Below are positions 25,523 to 33,303 of a DNA stretch of 64,000 nucleotides, in pieces. Numbering within the stretch: position 1 is the stretch's first letter; each line of letters opens with the position of its first letter. The notes under the pieces were generated by a model, which had not been told where the DNA came from, did no database searches, and saw only the letters and a list, made by a program, of their open reading frames with translations. The position numbers and the translations under genes are program-made. This stretch comes from Marmoricola sp. URHB0036 (GTDB taxonomy: Bacteria > Actinomycetota > Actinomycetes > Propionibacteriales > Nocardioidaceae), in contig NZ_AUEP01000008.1 in NCBI RefSeq assembly GCF_000426045.1, positions 62,001 through 126,000 of the forward strand. Direction: 5' to 3'.

Positions 25523-26743
25523 CTACTCCGCGCCGAACTCGCTGAGTGGCACCTTCTCGTCGGCCAGCCGGTCGCCGTCCACCTCGGCGCCCACGATGCG
25601 GCGTACGTCGGAGATCGCGTCCCAGTCGTTGGCATGCATGCCGGCGACGACCCGACCGTCGCGCAGCCACCACGCCGTGAAGACCCGGTCTCCGACGCGG
25701 TGGCCCCGGACGACCACGCGGTCGTAGCCATCGGGGCCAGGGCTCCCGACGTACTCCATGCCGAGGTCGTACTGGTCGGTGAAGAAGTACGGCAGCGCCT
25801 CGGCCTTCGCCTCCTCGCCCAGGATGTTGCGCGCCACGACCTTGCCGTGCTGGATGGCGGTGTCCCAGTGCTCGACCCGCACCGGCCGGCCCAGCACCGG
25901 ATGGTCGGCGTTGGCGACGTCGCCGGCGGCGTAGACGTCGCGGGAGCTGGTGCGCAGCCGCTCGTCGGTGCGGATGCCGTTGTCGACGGTCAGCCCGGCA
26001 GCGCTCGCGAGCTCGGTGACCGGTTCGATGCCGATGCCCACGACGACGAGGTCGCAGGGGACGGGATCGGCCCCCGCCACCTCCAGCACGCCGCGGTCAC
26101 CGTCGCGGGAGAGGCCGGTCAGCGAGGCACCGAGCCGGAGGTCGACCCCGTGCTCGCGGTGCAGCTCGGCGAAGATCGTGGACACCTCGGGACCGAGCAC
26201 GCGGAGCAACGGCTGGTCGAGCGACTCGACGAGGGTGACCTCGGCATCGGCGTTGCGGGCAGCAGAGGCGACCTCGAGACCGATCCAGCCGCCGCCGACG
26301 ATCCCGATGCGCGAGCCCGCGGTCAGCGCCGACTTGATGCGGCGCGAGTCCTCCAAGGTGCGCAGGTAGACGACCGGCGCACCGCTCTCGTCGGCCAGCC
26401 GCAGGTGTCGTGGCCGAGAGCCGGTCGCGAGCACCAGATGGTCGTACGGCGTGCGGTCGGCGCCGGCGACGACCTCGCGGGCAGCGAGGTCCAGCGACGT
26501 GACGGCGGTGCCGATCCGGAGGTCCACGTCGTTCTCGGCGTACCAGTCCGCCTGCTGGACCAGCGCCTTCTCCTCGGTGCCCGTGCCGAGCAGCAGGTCC
26601 TTGGACAGCGGCGGCCGTTCGTACGGCGGTCGCGGCTCCTCGGTGAAGACCGTGATGGACCCGTCGTGGCCGCCCTCGCGAAGCTGGGTCACCACGGTGC
26701 CGGCGGCGAGCCCACCACCGACGACCACCACCCGCCCGCTCAT
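25523..26743 (-). CDS. FAD-dependent ferredoxin/rubredoxin reductase-type oxidoreductase
   Basis: Protein of 406 aa. FAD motif VVVGGGLAAGTVVTQLREGG is at the N-terminus, PPYERPPLSKDLL follows, the NAD motif IGIVGGGWIGLEVASAA is in the middle, and DVYAAGDVAN is the second FAD site; the C-terminal domain has HWDTAIQHG. This is the BphA4/FdR type that passes electrons from NADH to a ferredoxin, for instance for a P450. The ATG at 26743 overlaps the folE stop by four bases, so it is co-transcribed with folE. Confidence 0.86.
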   Translation of the reverse strand: MSGRVVVVGGGLAAGTVVTQLREGGHDGSITVFTEEPRPPYERPPLSKDLLLGTGTEEKALVQQADWYAENDVDLRIGTAVTSLDLAAREVVAGADRTPYDHLVLATGSRPRHLRLADESGAPVVYLRTLEDSRRIKSALTAGSRIGIVGGGWIGLEVASAARNADAEVTLVESLDQPLLRVLGPEVSTIFAELHREHGVDLRLGASLTGLSRDGDRGVLEVAGADPVPCDLVVVGIGIEPVTELASAAGLTVDNGIRTDERLRTSSRDVYAAGDVANADHPVLGRPVRVEHWDTAIQHGKVVARNILGEEAKAEALPYFFTDQYDLGMEYVGSPGPDGYDRVVVRGHRVGDRVFTAWWLRDGRVVAGMHANDWDAISDVRRIVGAEVDGDRLADEKVPLSEFGAE

Positions 26744-27339
26744 GACCGTCCACCCCGCTCGCGGGTGAGGGCAAGGAACTCGGCCCTGGTCGCGGGGTTC
26801 TCGCGGAGCTGGCCGAGCAGCCGTGCGGTGACAGTGCGCGCCCCGTCGGCGCGGGCGCCACGGACGCTCATGCAGGTGTGCTCGGCCTCGATCACGACGC
26901 CGACCCCGAGCGGGTCCAGCTGGCGTTGCAGGTCGTCGGCGACCTGGCTGGTGAGCCGTTCCTGGGTCTGCACCCGCCGCGCGTGGAAGTCCACCGTGCG
27001 AGCCAGCTTGGACAAGCCGACGATGCGCTGGCCGGGCAGGTACCCGACGTGCGCGACGCCGATGAACGGCAGCATGTGGTGCTCGCACAACGACCGCACC
27101 GGGATGTCGCGCACGAGCACCAGCTCGTCGTACTCCTCGCGGTTGGGGAAGGTGGTCATCTCGAACGGGCCGGGGGTGAGCAGCTCGGCGTAGGCGTGCA
27201 CCAGGCGTCGGGGAGTCTCGGCCAGGTCGTCCTCGTGGACCGGCACGCCCAGGGCGGCGAGCATCTCGGAAGCGGCGGCGGTGGCCTGCTCGAGTCGGTC
27301 CAGCCGGTGCTCGAGGATGGGGGTGACGGTCTGGCTCAT
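26740..27339 (-). CDS. folE: GTP cyclohydrolase I
   Basis: Protein of 199 aa forming dihydroneopterin triphosphate from GTP, the first step of folate or pterin synthesis. Zinc ligands are visible in SLCEHHMLPF and EAEHTCMSVRG; VGLSKLARTVDFHARR and QERLTSQVAD are family signatures. The ATG at 27339 has AGGAGA upstream. It sits outside a folate operon and is coupled to an FAD oxidoreductase, so it may be a second, regulated copy. The regulator candidate is the divergent HTH gene. Confidence 0.9.
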   Translation of the reverse strand: MSQTVTPILEHRLDRLEQATAAASEMLAALGVPVHEDDLAETPRRLVHAYAELLTPGPFEMTTFPNREEYDELVLVRDIPVRSLCEHHMLPFIGVAHVGYLPGQRIVGLSKLARTVDFHARRVQTQERLTSQVADDLQRQLDPLGVGVVIEAEHTCMSVRGARADGARTVTARLLGQLRENPATRAEFLALTRERGGRS

Positions 27340-27431
27340 GGACTCTCCTGCTGGACGGGCGGCTCTAAAAGACAGTAATCTGCACGTTAGTGAGTGCGAC
27401 CGCATCGGTCAAGACAGGAACGGGGTGGGGG

Positions 27432-28136
27432 ATGGACGAGTTCACCGCAGTCGGATCGCTCGCCGACCCGGTGCGCCGCCAGGTCTACGAGTTCGTCGCC
27501 ACGCACGACGAGCCGGTCGGGCGTGAGCAGACCGCCGCCGGCACCGGCCTGGCCCTGCACACCGCGCGCTTCCACCTCGAGCGCCTCGTCGACGAAGGGC
27601 TGCTCAGCACGGAGTTCCGGCGCCTCTCCGGCAGGACCGGGCCCGGCGCAGGCCGCCCGGCCAAGCTCTACTGTCGCGCCGCCGTCGAGGTGTCGGTCTC
27701 GGTGCCCCCTCGCAACTACGACCTGGTCGGCTCGGTGCTGGCCGGAGCCGTGGCCTCCTCGCTCGACGGGAAGCCGCTGGAGGAGGCGCTCCGTCACGAG
27801 GCCCGCCGTCGTGGCCGCGAGGCGGGGTCGTCGTACGACGGGACCGGCGACGGGCTCGAGCGGGTCCGCGGGCTGATGCACTCCGAAGGCTTCGAACCGA
27901 CGCTCGAGGAGGACAACCTCACCCTGAGGAACTGCCCCTTCGACGCCCTGGCCAAGGAGCAGCCGGCCCTGGTCTGCGGGGTCAACCTCGACTACGTCGG
28001 CGGTGCCCTCGAGGGTCTCGGGTGTCCCGGCCTGCGAGCCCGGCTGGAGCCCTCGGAGACCCACTGCTGTGTCCGCGTGGGTCATGATGACGAGCATGAG
28101 CACCTCAGTCGTCGTACGCCCGATCGAGCCCGGTGA
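27432..28136 (+). CDS. Winged-helix regulator with conserved cysteines (SufR-like)
   Basis: Protein of 234 aa. The N-terminal winged helix reads SLADPVRRQVYEFVATHDEP and ALHTARFHLERLVDEGLL, then GRPAKLY. The C-terminal part carries cysteines in RNCPFDALAKEQPALVC, GLGCPGL and THCCVRV, spacing reminiscent of the Fe-S regulator SufR, so a metal or Fe-S sensor is plausible but not shown. It diverges from folE and probably controls it. The ATG at 27432 is chosen; an upstream GTG at 27390 is possible. Its end overlaps the next GNAT gene by 41 bp. Confidence 0.72.
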   Translation: MDEFTAVGSLADPVRRQVYEFVATHDEPVGREQTAAGTGLALHTARFHLERLVDEGLLSTEFRRLSGRTGPGAGRPAKLYCRAAVEVSVSVPPRNYDLVGSVLAGAVASSLDGKPLEEALRHEARRRGREAGSSYDGTGDGLERVRGLMHSEGFEPTLEEDNLTLRNCPFDALAKEQPALVCGVNLDYVGGALEGLGCPGLRARLEPSETHCCVRVGHDDEHEHLSRRTPDRAR

Positions 28137-28545
28137 CCACGAGGCGTGGCAGCGGCTCTTCCACGCCTACCGCACCTTCTACGAGTACGACGAGGAACAA
28201 GATGTCGTCGACCGCGTCTGGGGATGGATCAACGACGACACCCACGAGACCAACGCACTCGTGGCGCTCGTCGACGACGAGGTGGTCGGGTTCGCCCACC
28301 ACCGTGAGTTCGCGCGACCGTCCTCCGGCAAGCGCGGTCTCTACCTCGACGACCTGTTCACCGAGCCCGACGCGCGCGGAAAGGGCGTCGGCCGGGCGCT
28401 GATCAGCGCGTTGGGCGAGATGGCGCAGTGGCGTGGCTACAACAAGGTCCGGTGGATCACCGCCGAGGACAACCACACCGCCCAGCGGCTCTACGACGAC
28501 CTGGCCGAGAAGACCACCTGGGTCACCTACGACTACCGGGTCTGA
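28096..28545 (+). CDS. GNAT acetyltransferase
   Basis: Protein of 149 aa, a complete single GNAT domain: VVRPIEPGDHEAWQRLFHAY, LYLDDLFTEPDARGKGVGRALI (the acetyl-CoA loop is ARGKGVGRAL), and NHTAQRLYDDL. The substrate is unknown. The ATG at 28096 lies within the end of the HTH gene; earlier in-frame ATGs at 28084 and 28087 are possible. Confidence 0.83.
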   Translation: MSTSVVVRPIEPGDHEAWQRLFHAYRTFYEYDEEQDVVDRVWGWINDDTHETNALVALVDDEVVGFAHHREFARPSSGKRGLYLDDLFTEPDARGKGVGRALISALGEMAQWRGYNKVRWITAEDNHTAQRLYDDLAEKTTWVTYDYRV

Positions 28546-28550
28546 GACTG

Positions 28551-28593
28551 CTCAGCTGACGACGTCCCAGACGGGCGCAACACTCAGCTGACG
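28551..28593. repeat. Short direct repeat CTCAGCTGACG at the ltp3/GNAT junction
   Basis: CTCAGCTGACG occurs at 28551-28561 and 28583-28593, the second copy covering the ltp3 stop codon. The 32-bp offset is not a multiple of three, so it looks like a small duplication at the convergent gene ends. No hairpin terminator is seen here. Confidence 0.45.
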
Positions 28594-29747
28594 GGCTGCT
28601 CGGAGCCGACGATCCACATCGAGAAGAACTGCGAGCCGCCACCGTAGGCGTGGCCGAGGGCGCGGCGGGCTCCGTCGACCTGGTGCTCGCCGGCGGCACC
28701 CCGCACCTGGAGGGCGGCCTCGGCGAAGCGCAACATGCCGCTGGCGCCGATCGGGTTCGAGGAGAGCACCCCGCCGCTCATGTTGACCGGCATCGTCCCG
28801 TCCAGGGCCGTCGCTCCCGACTCGGTGAGCTTCCAGCCGTCGCCCTCGGCCGCGAAGCCGAGGCTCTCCAGCCACATCGGCTCGAACCACGAGAACGGCA
28901 CGTAGATCTCGGCCGCGTCGATCTCCTCGATCGGATTGGTGATGCCGGCCTGCTTGTAGATGGCAGCGGCCGCGTCCCGGGAGGCCTGCGGGTTCACCTG
29001 GTCGCGCTCGGCAGCCGTGGTGGCCTCCGAGCGCATCACGGTGCCGTGGATCCAGGCCGGGTTGGGGGAGGCCTTCGCGGTGTCCTCGTCGGCGATGACG
29101 AGCGCACAGGCGCCGTCGGAGGAGGGGCAGGTCTCGTCGTACCGGATCGGGTCCCAGAGCATCTGTGAGGCCAGCACCGTCTCGACGGTGGTGTCCTTGT
29201 TCTTCAGGTGCGCGTAGGGGTTCTTCAAGGCGTTCTGCCGGTCCTTGGCCGCGACGATCGCACCGACGTGGGTGGGCGCCCCGGAACGACGGATGTAGGA
29301 GCGGACGTGGGGGGCGAAGTAACCGCCCGCGCCGGCGTGCACCGGCATGTTGAACGGGACCGGCACCGACAGCGCCCACATGGCGTTGGACTCCGACTGC
29401 TTCTCGAAGGCCACGGTGAGCACCCGCTTGTGGACACCCGCCTGCACCAACGACGAGGCCACGATCGCGGTGGAACCACCGACGGAGCCGGCCGTGTGCA
29501 CCCGGATCAGCGGCTTGCCCGCGGCACCGAGCGAGTCGGCCAGGAACAGCTCGGGCATCATCACGCCCTCGAACAGGTCGGGCGCCTTGCCGACCACGAT
29601 CGCGTCGATGTCGTCGAAGCCGACGTTGGCGTCGGCCATCGCGCGGTCGATGGCCTCACGGCACAGACCCGCCATCGAGACGTCCTCGCGCTTGGCCCGG
29701 TGGTGGGTCTGGCCCACGCCGATCACGGCTGCCGGCTGCTTCGCCAT
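28584..29747 (-). CDS. ltp3: Thiolase-fold lipid-transfer protein Ltp3-like
   Basis: Protein of 387 aa with the SCP-x thiolase fold but without a standard thiolase CxS nucleophile motif (HTAGSVGG occupies that region). In mycobacteria Ltp3/Ltp4 neighbours of DUF35 proteins belong to the sterol side-chain aldolase type. Segments are IGVGQTHHRAKR, HAGAGGYFAPHVRSYIR, AAEIYVPFSWFEP and NMSGGVLSSNPIGASGMLRFAE. Start and ltp4 stop share one base (TGATG). Gene order ltp3-ltp4-DUF35-LLM equals Rv3523-Rv3520c. Confidence 0.83.
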   Translation of the reverse strand: MAKQPAAVIGVGQTHHRAKREDVSMAGLCREAIDRAMADANVGFDDIDAIVVGKAPDLFEGVMMPELFLADSLGAAGKPLIRVHTAGSVGGSTAIVASSLVQAGVHKRVLTVAFEKQSESNAMWALSVPVPFNMPVHAGAGGYFAPHVRSYIRRSGAPTHVGAIVAAKDRQNALKNPYAHLKNKDTTVETVLASQMLWDPIRYDETCPSSDGACALVIADEDTAKASPNPAWIHGTVMRSEATTAAERDQVNPQASRDAAAAIYKQAGITNPIEEIDAAEIYVPFSWFEPMWLESLGFAAEGDGWKLTESGATALDGTMPVNMSGGVLSSNPIGASGMLRFAEAALQVRGAAGEHQVDGARRALGHAYGGGSQFFSMWIVGSEQPVS

Positions 29748-30805
29748 CAGGACCGTCCTTCCATCGTGCACACGAGGTTCTGCTGCAGGGCCGGTCCGCT
29801 GGTGGCATGGCCGAGCACCTTGGTGTTCTCGCCTGCCCACACCTTCCTGGCGGCCTCGCCGAAGCGGATCAGGCCGCCGGTGAACATCGGGTTCCCGGCG
29901 AGCGGGCCGCCGGACGGGTTGACCGCCACATCGTCGGCCAGCCCGAGCTCGGTGCGCAGGATCAGCTCCTGGTGGCTGAACGGCGCGTGCAGCTCGGCCA
30001 CCTCGAGCCCGTCGAGGTCGAGTCCCCTGGCCGCGTTGGCGGTCGAGGGGGAGCGGGTCAGGTCACGGGTGCCCATGCTGATCGGGTCGACGTACGTCGA
30101 GATGCCGGTGATCCACGCCGGTCGCTCCGCCACGTCCCGGGCCTGGTCGTCGGCCGCCAGCACGATCGCGGCGGCTCCGTCGGTGACGGGGGCGCAGTCG
30201 TGCTTGCGCAGCGGGTCGGCGTACATCGGCCGGGCGAGGAGCTCCTCGACCGACGAGCCGCCCTTGCGGATGGCGTAGTCGTTCTTCTCGGCGTCGGTCA
30301 GCGACCGGTTGACCACCTCAGCCATCGCACGCTCGTCCCACAGTCCGGCGTCGATGCCGGCGCGGGCCTGGAGGCCGGCGAGGGACACGGTGTCGGGCCA
30401 CAGCGGCGTCATCGTGTAGGGGTCCAGCTGGAGCGCGAGCGTACGACGCAGCACACCGGCCGAGCTCTTCCCGAAGCCGTAGACCAGCGCGGTGTCGACC
30501 TCGCCGGTCTGGATCTTCACCCAGGCCTCGTAGAGCGCCCAGGCGGCGTCCATCTCGACGTGCGACTCGTTGACCGGCGGGATCACACCGATCGCGTCGA
30601 CCGCCTGCACGAACGAGAACGACCGGCCGGCCAGGTAGTCCGAGGACCCCGAGCACCAGAAGCCGATGTCCCGACGGGTCCAGCCGGTCTGCTCGTAGCA
30701 CTCGGCGAAGAGCGGGACGAGCATCTCCACGCAGGTGGGCGACCCGTCGAACTCCTCCATCTGTCGCTGGGCGAACCCGACGACGGCAACGTCTCTCATC
30801 TTCAT
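29747..30805 (-). CDS. ltp4: Thiolase-fold lipid-transfer protein Ltp4-like
   Basis: Protein of 352 aa with the SCP-x thiolase-like fold. It begins VAVVGFAQRQMEEFDG and has SGSSDYLAGRSFSF, CAPVTDGAAAIVLA, ELHAPFSHQELIL and NPSGGPLAGNPMFTGGLIRFGE. In the Ltp2-type steroid aldolase the partner is a DUF35 protein; here the DUF35 gene is the next upstream gene, six bases away. Likely role is retro-aldol cleavage or thiolysis of sterol side-chain CoA esters (inference from synteny). Confidence 0.83.
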   Translation of the reverse strand: MKMRDVAVVGFAQRQMEEFDGSPTCVEMLVPLFAECYEQTGWTRRDIGFWCSGSSDYLAGRSFSFVQAVDAIGVIPPVNESHVEMDAAWALYEAWVKIQTGEVDTALVYGFGKSSAGVLRRTLALQLDPYTMTPLWPDTVSLAGLQARAGIDAGLWDERAMAEVVNRSLTDAEKNDYAIRKGGSSVEELLARPMYADPLRKHDCAPVTDGAAAIVLAADDQARDVAERPAWITGISTYVDPISMGTRDLTRSPSTANAARGLDLDGLEVAELHAPFSHQELILRTELGLADDVAVNPSGGPLAGNPMFTGGLIRFGEAARKVWAGENTKVLGHATSGPALQQNLVCTMEGRS

Positions 30806-30810
30806 CCGTC

Positions 30811-31779
30811 CTAGAGGTGCTGCTTGTAGGTGTCGTAGTCCGCGTCCGGTTCACCGGTCGGGCGGAAGTGGCTGATGTTCTCGATCGTGGTGCTCCACTC
30901 CTCGCGGGGCTTCCAGACCGCTTCGACCCGCATGCCCATGCGGACCTCCTCGGCCGGGATGTCCAGGATCAGGTGCAGGAAGGCGATGTCCGCACCGTCG
31001 AGCAGGACGTACGCCGACACGTAGGGCGGCGTGATCTTCTGGCCCATGAACGGCACGTTCACGATGCAGAAGGTCGTCACCGTGCCCTTGTCGGGCAGCT
31101 CGATCTCCTCGTTGGTCGGCGTGCCGTCGGACGGGCAGGCCGAGCGCGGCGGCACGTAGACCTTCTGGCACGTCGGGCAGCACTGGCCCAGGATCCGGCC
31201 CTCCGCCAGCCCCCGGTAGAAGGCCGACTCCTCCGGCGAGGCGGCGTAGAGGTAGTCGAGCTCGACCGGGGTGATCACGCCGGTGACCGCTTCCTCATCG
31301 CGTGGTCTCGACTGATCACTCGCTTCGCTCGCTGCTCGACCACCTTGTTCCGGCTCAAAGCACTGGATGTCCGTGATCGCCCCGACGCGCTCCTCCGCCC
31401 AGCGGATCTGCACCCGCATGCCGGTGCTGACCTCGTCGGCGGATGCGACGTCGAGGGCGTGCAGCAGGGGAGTGTCGGCGCCGTCGAGGGTGACCAGGGC
31501 GAACGCGAACGGGCGGTCCAGCGGCTGGTGCTTCACCGGCTCGCTCACCCAGGACCACGACGTGACGGTGCCGGTCGAGGCGACCTCGACGAAGTCGGTG
31601 ACGGCCTCGTGGGTGACCGGGTCGAACTCCGGTGGCGGTACGACGACCGTGCCCTCCGACGTACGACCGCCGATGACGACGCCGTCGCGCAGTCCGGTGA
31701 GGAACCGGCCGAGGACGGGCCCGGTCGAGCGGGTGTAGTCGAACGCTACGGTGACCGGGGCTGACAGAGTTCGTGTCAT
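30811..31779 (-). CDS. Double DUF35 OB-fold/zinc-ribbon protein (Rv3521-like), with repeat-derived linker
   Basis: Protein of 322 aa with two DUF35-like halves, joined by a linker. The second half has the rubredoxin-like zinc ribbon CCPTCQKVYVPPRSACP (near residue 200) followed by an OB fold; the first half is an OB fold lacking the zinc cysteines. Such proteins partner the Ltp-type aldolases. Residues 146-160 are encoded by a palindromic repeat, giving a longer linker than I recall for Rv3521. The ATG at 31779 matches the start predicted from a leaderless promoter overlapping the KstR box. Confidence 0.83.
   Translation of the reverse strand: MTRTLSAPVTVAFDYTRSTGPVLGRFLTGLRDGVVIGGRTSEGTVVVPPPEFDPVTHEAVTDFVEVASTGTVTSWSWVSEPVKHQPLDRPFAFALVTLDGADTPLLHALDVASADEVSTGMRVQIRWAEERVGAITDIQCFEPEQGGRAASEASDQSRPRDEEAVTGVITPVELDYLYAASPEESAFYRGLAEGRILGQCCPTCQKVYVPPRSACPSDGTPTNEEIELPDKGTVTTFCIVNVPFMGQKITPPYVSAYVLLDGADIAFLHLILDIPAEEVRMGMRVEAVWKPREEWSTTIENISHFRPTGEPDADYDTYKQHL
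31302..31344. repeat. REP-like palindromic element inside the DUF35 gene
   Basis: The segment opens GTGGTCTCGA, contains CGCTTCGCTCGCTGCTCG, and closes GACCACC; the ends GTGGTC/GACCAC are inverted. This is the design of a palindromic repeat I associate with Nocardioides chromosomes. It is read in frame as GGRAASEASDQSRPR between two domains. A degenerate match may lie near 34626-34652. Confidence 0.65.
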
Positions 31780-31789
31780 GGTCCGAAAG

Positions 31790-31803
31790 TAGAACACGTT
31801 CTA
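31790..31803. promoter_or_regulatory. Perfect KstR operator serving two divergent promoters
   Basis: TAGAACACGTTCTA is a perfect KstR palindrome. Its right end starts the -10 TACTAT (31802-31807) for the LLM gene, and its left end starts TACTTT (31791-31786 on the minus strand) for the DUF35-ltp operon. Confidence 0.92.
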
Positions 31804-31844
31804 CTATTTGGGCAAGCACCCACCCACGCCGAAGGAGACATGCG

Positions 31845-32888
31845 ATGAAACTGGGACTGCAGCTCGGCTACTGGGGAGCGCAGCCGCCCGACGGCGTGGG
31901 GGAGCTCGTCGCCGCTGCCGAGGACGCCGGTTTCGACGCGATCTTCTCGGCCGAGGCCTGGGGGTCGGATGCCTTCACGCCGTTGGCGTGGTGGGGCAGG
32001 GAGACCAGCCGGGTACGGCTCGGCACCTCGATCGTGCAGATGTCCGGCCGCACTCCGACCTCGATCGCCATGCACGCCCTCACCCTCGACCACCTCTCCC
32101 ACGGCCGGGTCGTTCTTGGCATGGGCGTCAGCGGCCCGCAGGTCGTCGAGGGTTGGTACGGCCAGCCGTTCTCCAAGCCGCTCGCCCGGACCCGCGAGGT
32201 CGTCGAGATCGTCCGCAAGGTGCTGGCCCGCGAGGGGCCGGTGACCAACGACGGCCCCCACTACCCCCTGCCGTACGACGGACCGGGTGCCGTCGGCCTC
32301 GGCAAGCCGCTGAAGCCGATCGTGCACCCGCTGCGTGCGGACATCCCGATCTGGCTCGGAGCCGAAGGTCCCAGGAACGTCGCCCAGACCGCCGAGATCG
32401 CCGACGGATGGATCCCGATCTTCTACACGCCCAAGTCGGCCGGGATGTACCAGCCGTGGCTCGACGAGGGGTTCGCCCGCGAGGGCGCCCGGCGTACCCG
32501 TGCGGACTTCGAGATCGCGGCGACCTGTCACCTCCAGATCACCAGCAACGAGGAGGAGCGCCGCGGCGTCATCGAGATGCTGAAGCCGTCGATCGCGCTG
32601 TACATGGGCGGCATGGGCGCCAAGGAGCAGAACTTCCACAAGAACGTCTTCGACCGGATGGGCTACGACGCCATCACCGAACGCGTGCAGGAGCTGTTCC
32701 TCGACGGCAAGCGCGAGGAGGCCACGGCACTGATCCCCGACGACCTCGTCGAGGAGATGCACATCGTCGGGGACGCCGGCTACGTCAAGGAGCGTGCGGC
32801 GGCGTGGGAGGAGACCGGCGTGACCACGCTCCTGCTCAGCTGTCGGTCGGCCGACGAGGTGCGCCAGGTCGCGGAGACGGTGGCGTGA
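31845..32888 (+). CDS. F420-dependent LLM-class oxidoreductase (Rv3520c-like)
   Basis: Luciferase-like TIM-barrel oxidoreductase of 347 aa. It begins LGLQLGYWGAQPP and has RVRLGTSIVQMSGRTPTSIA, GRVVLGMGVSGPQVVEGWYG and IWLGAEGPRNV, the F420-binding type pattern of actinobacteria. The ATG at 31845 follows GAAGGAGA. It is under the perfect KstR box shared with the DUF35-ltp4-ltp3 operon, so it belongs to sterol catabolism, although its reaction is not known. Confidence 0.85.
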   Translation: MKLGLQLGYWGAQPPDGVGELVAAAEDAGFDAIFSAEAWGSDAFTPLAWWGRETSRVRLGTSIVQMSGRTPTSIAMHALTLDHLSHGRVVLGMGVSGPQVVEGWYGQPFSKPLARTREVVEIVRKVLAREGPVTNDGPHYPLPYDGPGAVGLGKPLKPIVHPLRADIPIWLGAEGPRNVAQTAEIADGWIPIFYTPKSAGMYQPWLDEGFAREGARRTRADFEIAATCHLQITSNEEERRGVIEMLKPSIALYMGGMGAKEQNFHKNVFDRMGYDAITERVQELFLDGKREEATALIPDDLVEEMHIVGDAGYVKERAAAWEETGVTTLLLSCRSADEVRQVAETVA

Positions 32889-33292
32889 CCCAGGAGGAGA
32901 CGCAGCAGCGCAACGTCCTGGGCCAGGAGCTGCAGGAGTGCGGCACCGAACCGGTGACCGGGTTCTACCGCGACGGCTGCTGCACGGTGGGACCGGAGGA
33001 CCTCGGCAGTCACAGCATCTGCGCCGTCGTGACGGCGGAGTTCCTCGAGCACCAGCGCAGCATCGGCAACGACCTGTCGACGCCCAACCCGGTCTACGGG
33101 TTCGCCGGACTGCAGCCCGGCGACCGCTGGTGCGTCACCGCGACCAACTGGGCTCGGGCCCACGACGACGGCGCCGCGGCTCCGGTCGTGCTGGCCTCGA
33201 CCAACGAGGCCGTGCTCGAGCTGGTGCCGCTCGACGTGCTGCAGAGGTACGCCGTCGACGTACCCGGTGACCTGAGCGGGCTCGACGCCTAG
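32885..33292 (+). CDS. DUF2237 family protein
   Basis: Protein of 135 aa. The conserved cores NVLGQELQECGTEPVTGFYR, DGCCTVGPEDLGSH, GNDLSTPNP and LQPGDRWCVTA are typical of DUF2237, a family with several invariant cysteines and no settled function. The GTG start overlaps the stop of the LLM gene (GTGA), so it is translationally coupled and should be in the KstR unit. Confidence 0.83.
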   Translation: MTQEETQQRNVLGQELQECGTEPVTGFYRDGCCTVGPEDLGSHSICAVVTAEFLEHQRSIGNDLSTPNPVYGFAGLQPGDRWCVTATNWARAHDDGAAAPVVLASTNEAVLELVPLDVLQRYAVDVPGDLSGLDA

Positions 33293-33303
33293 CCTCCCGG
33301 CGC

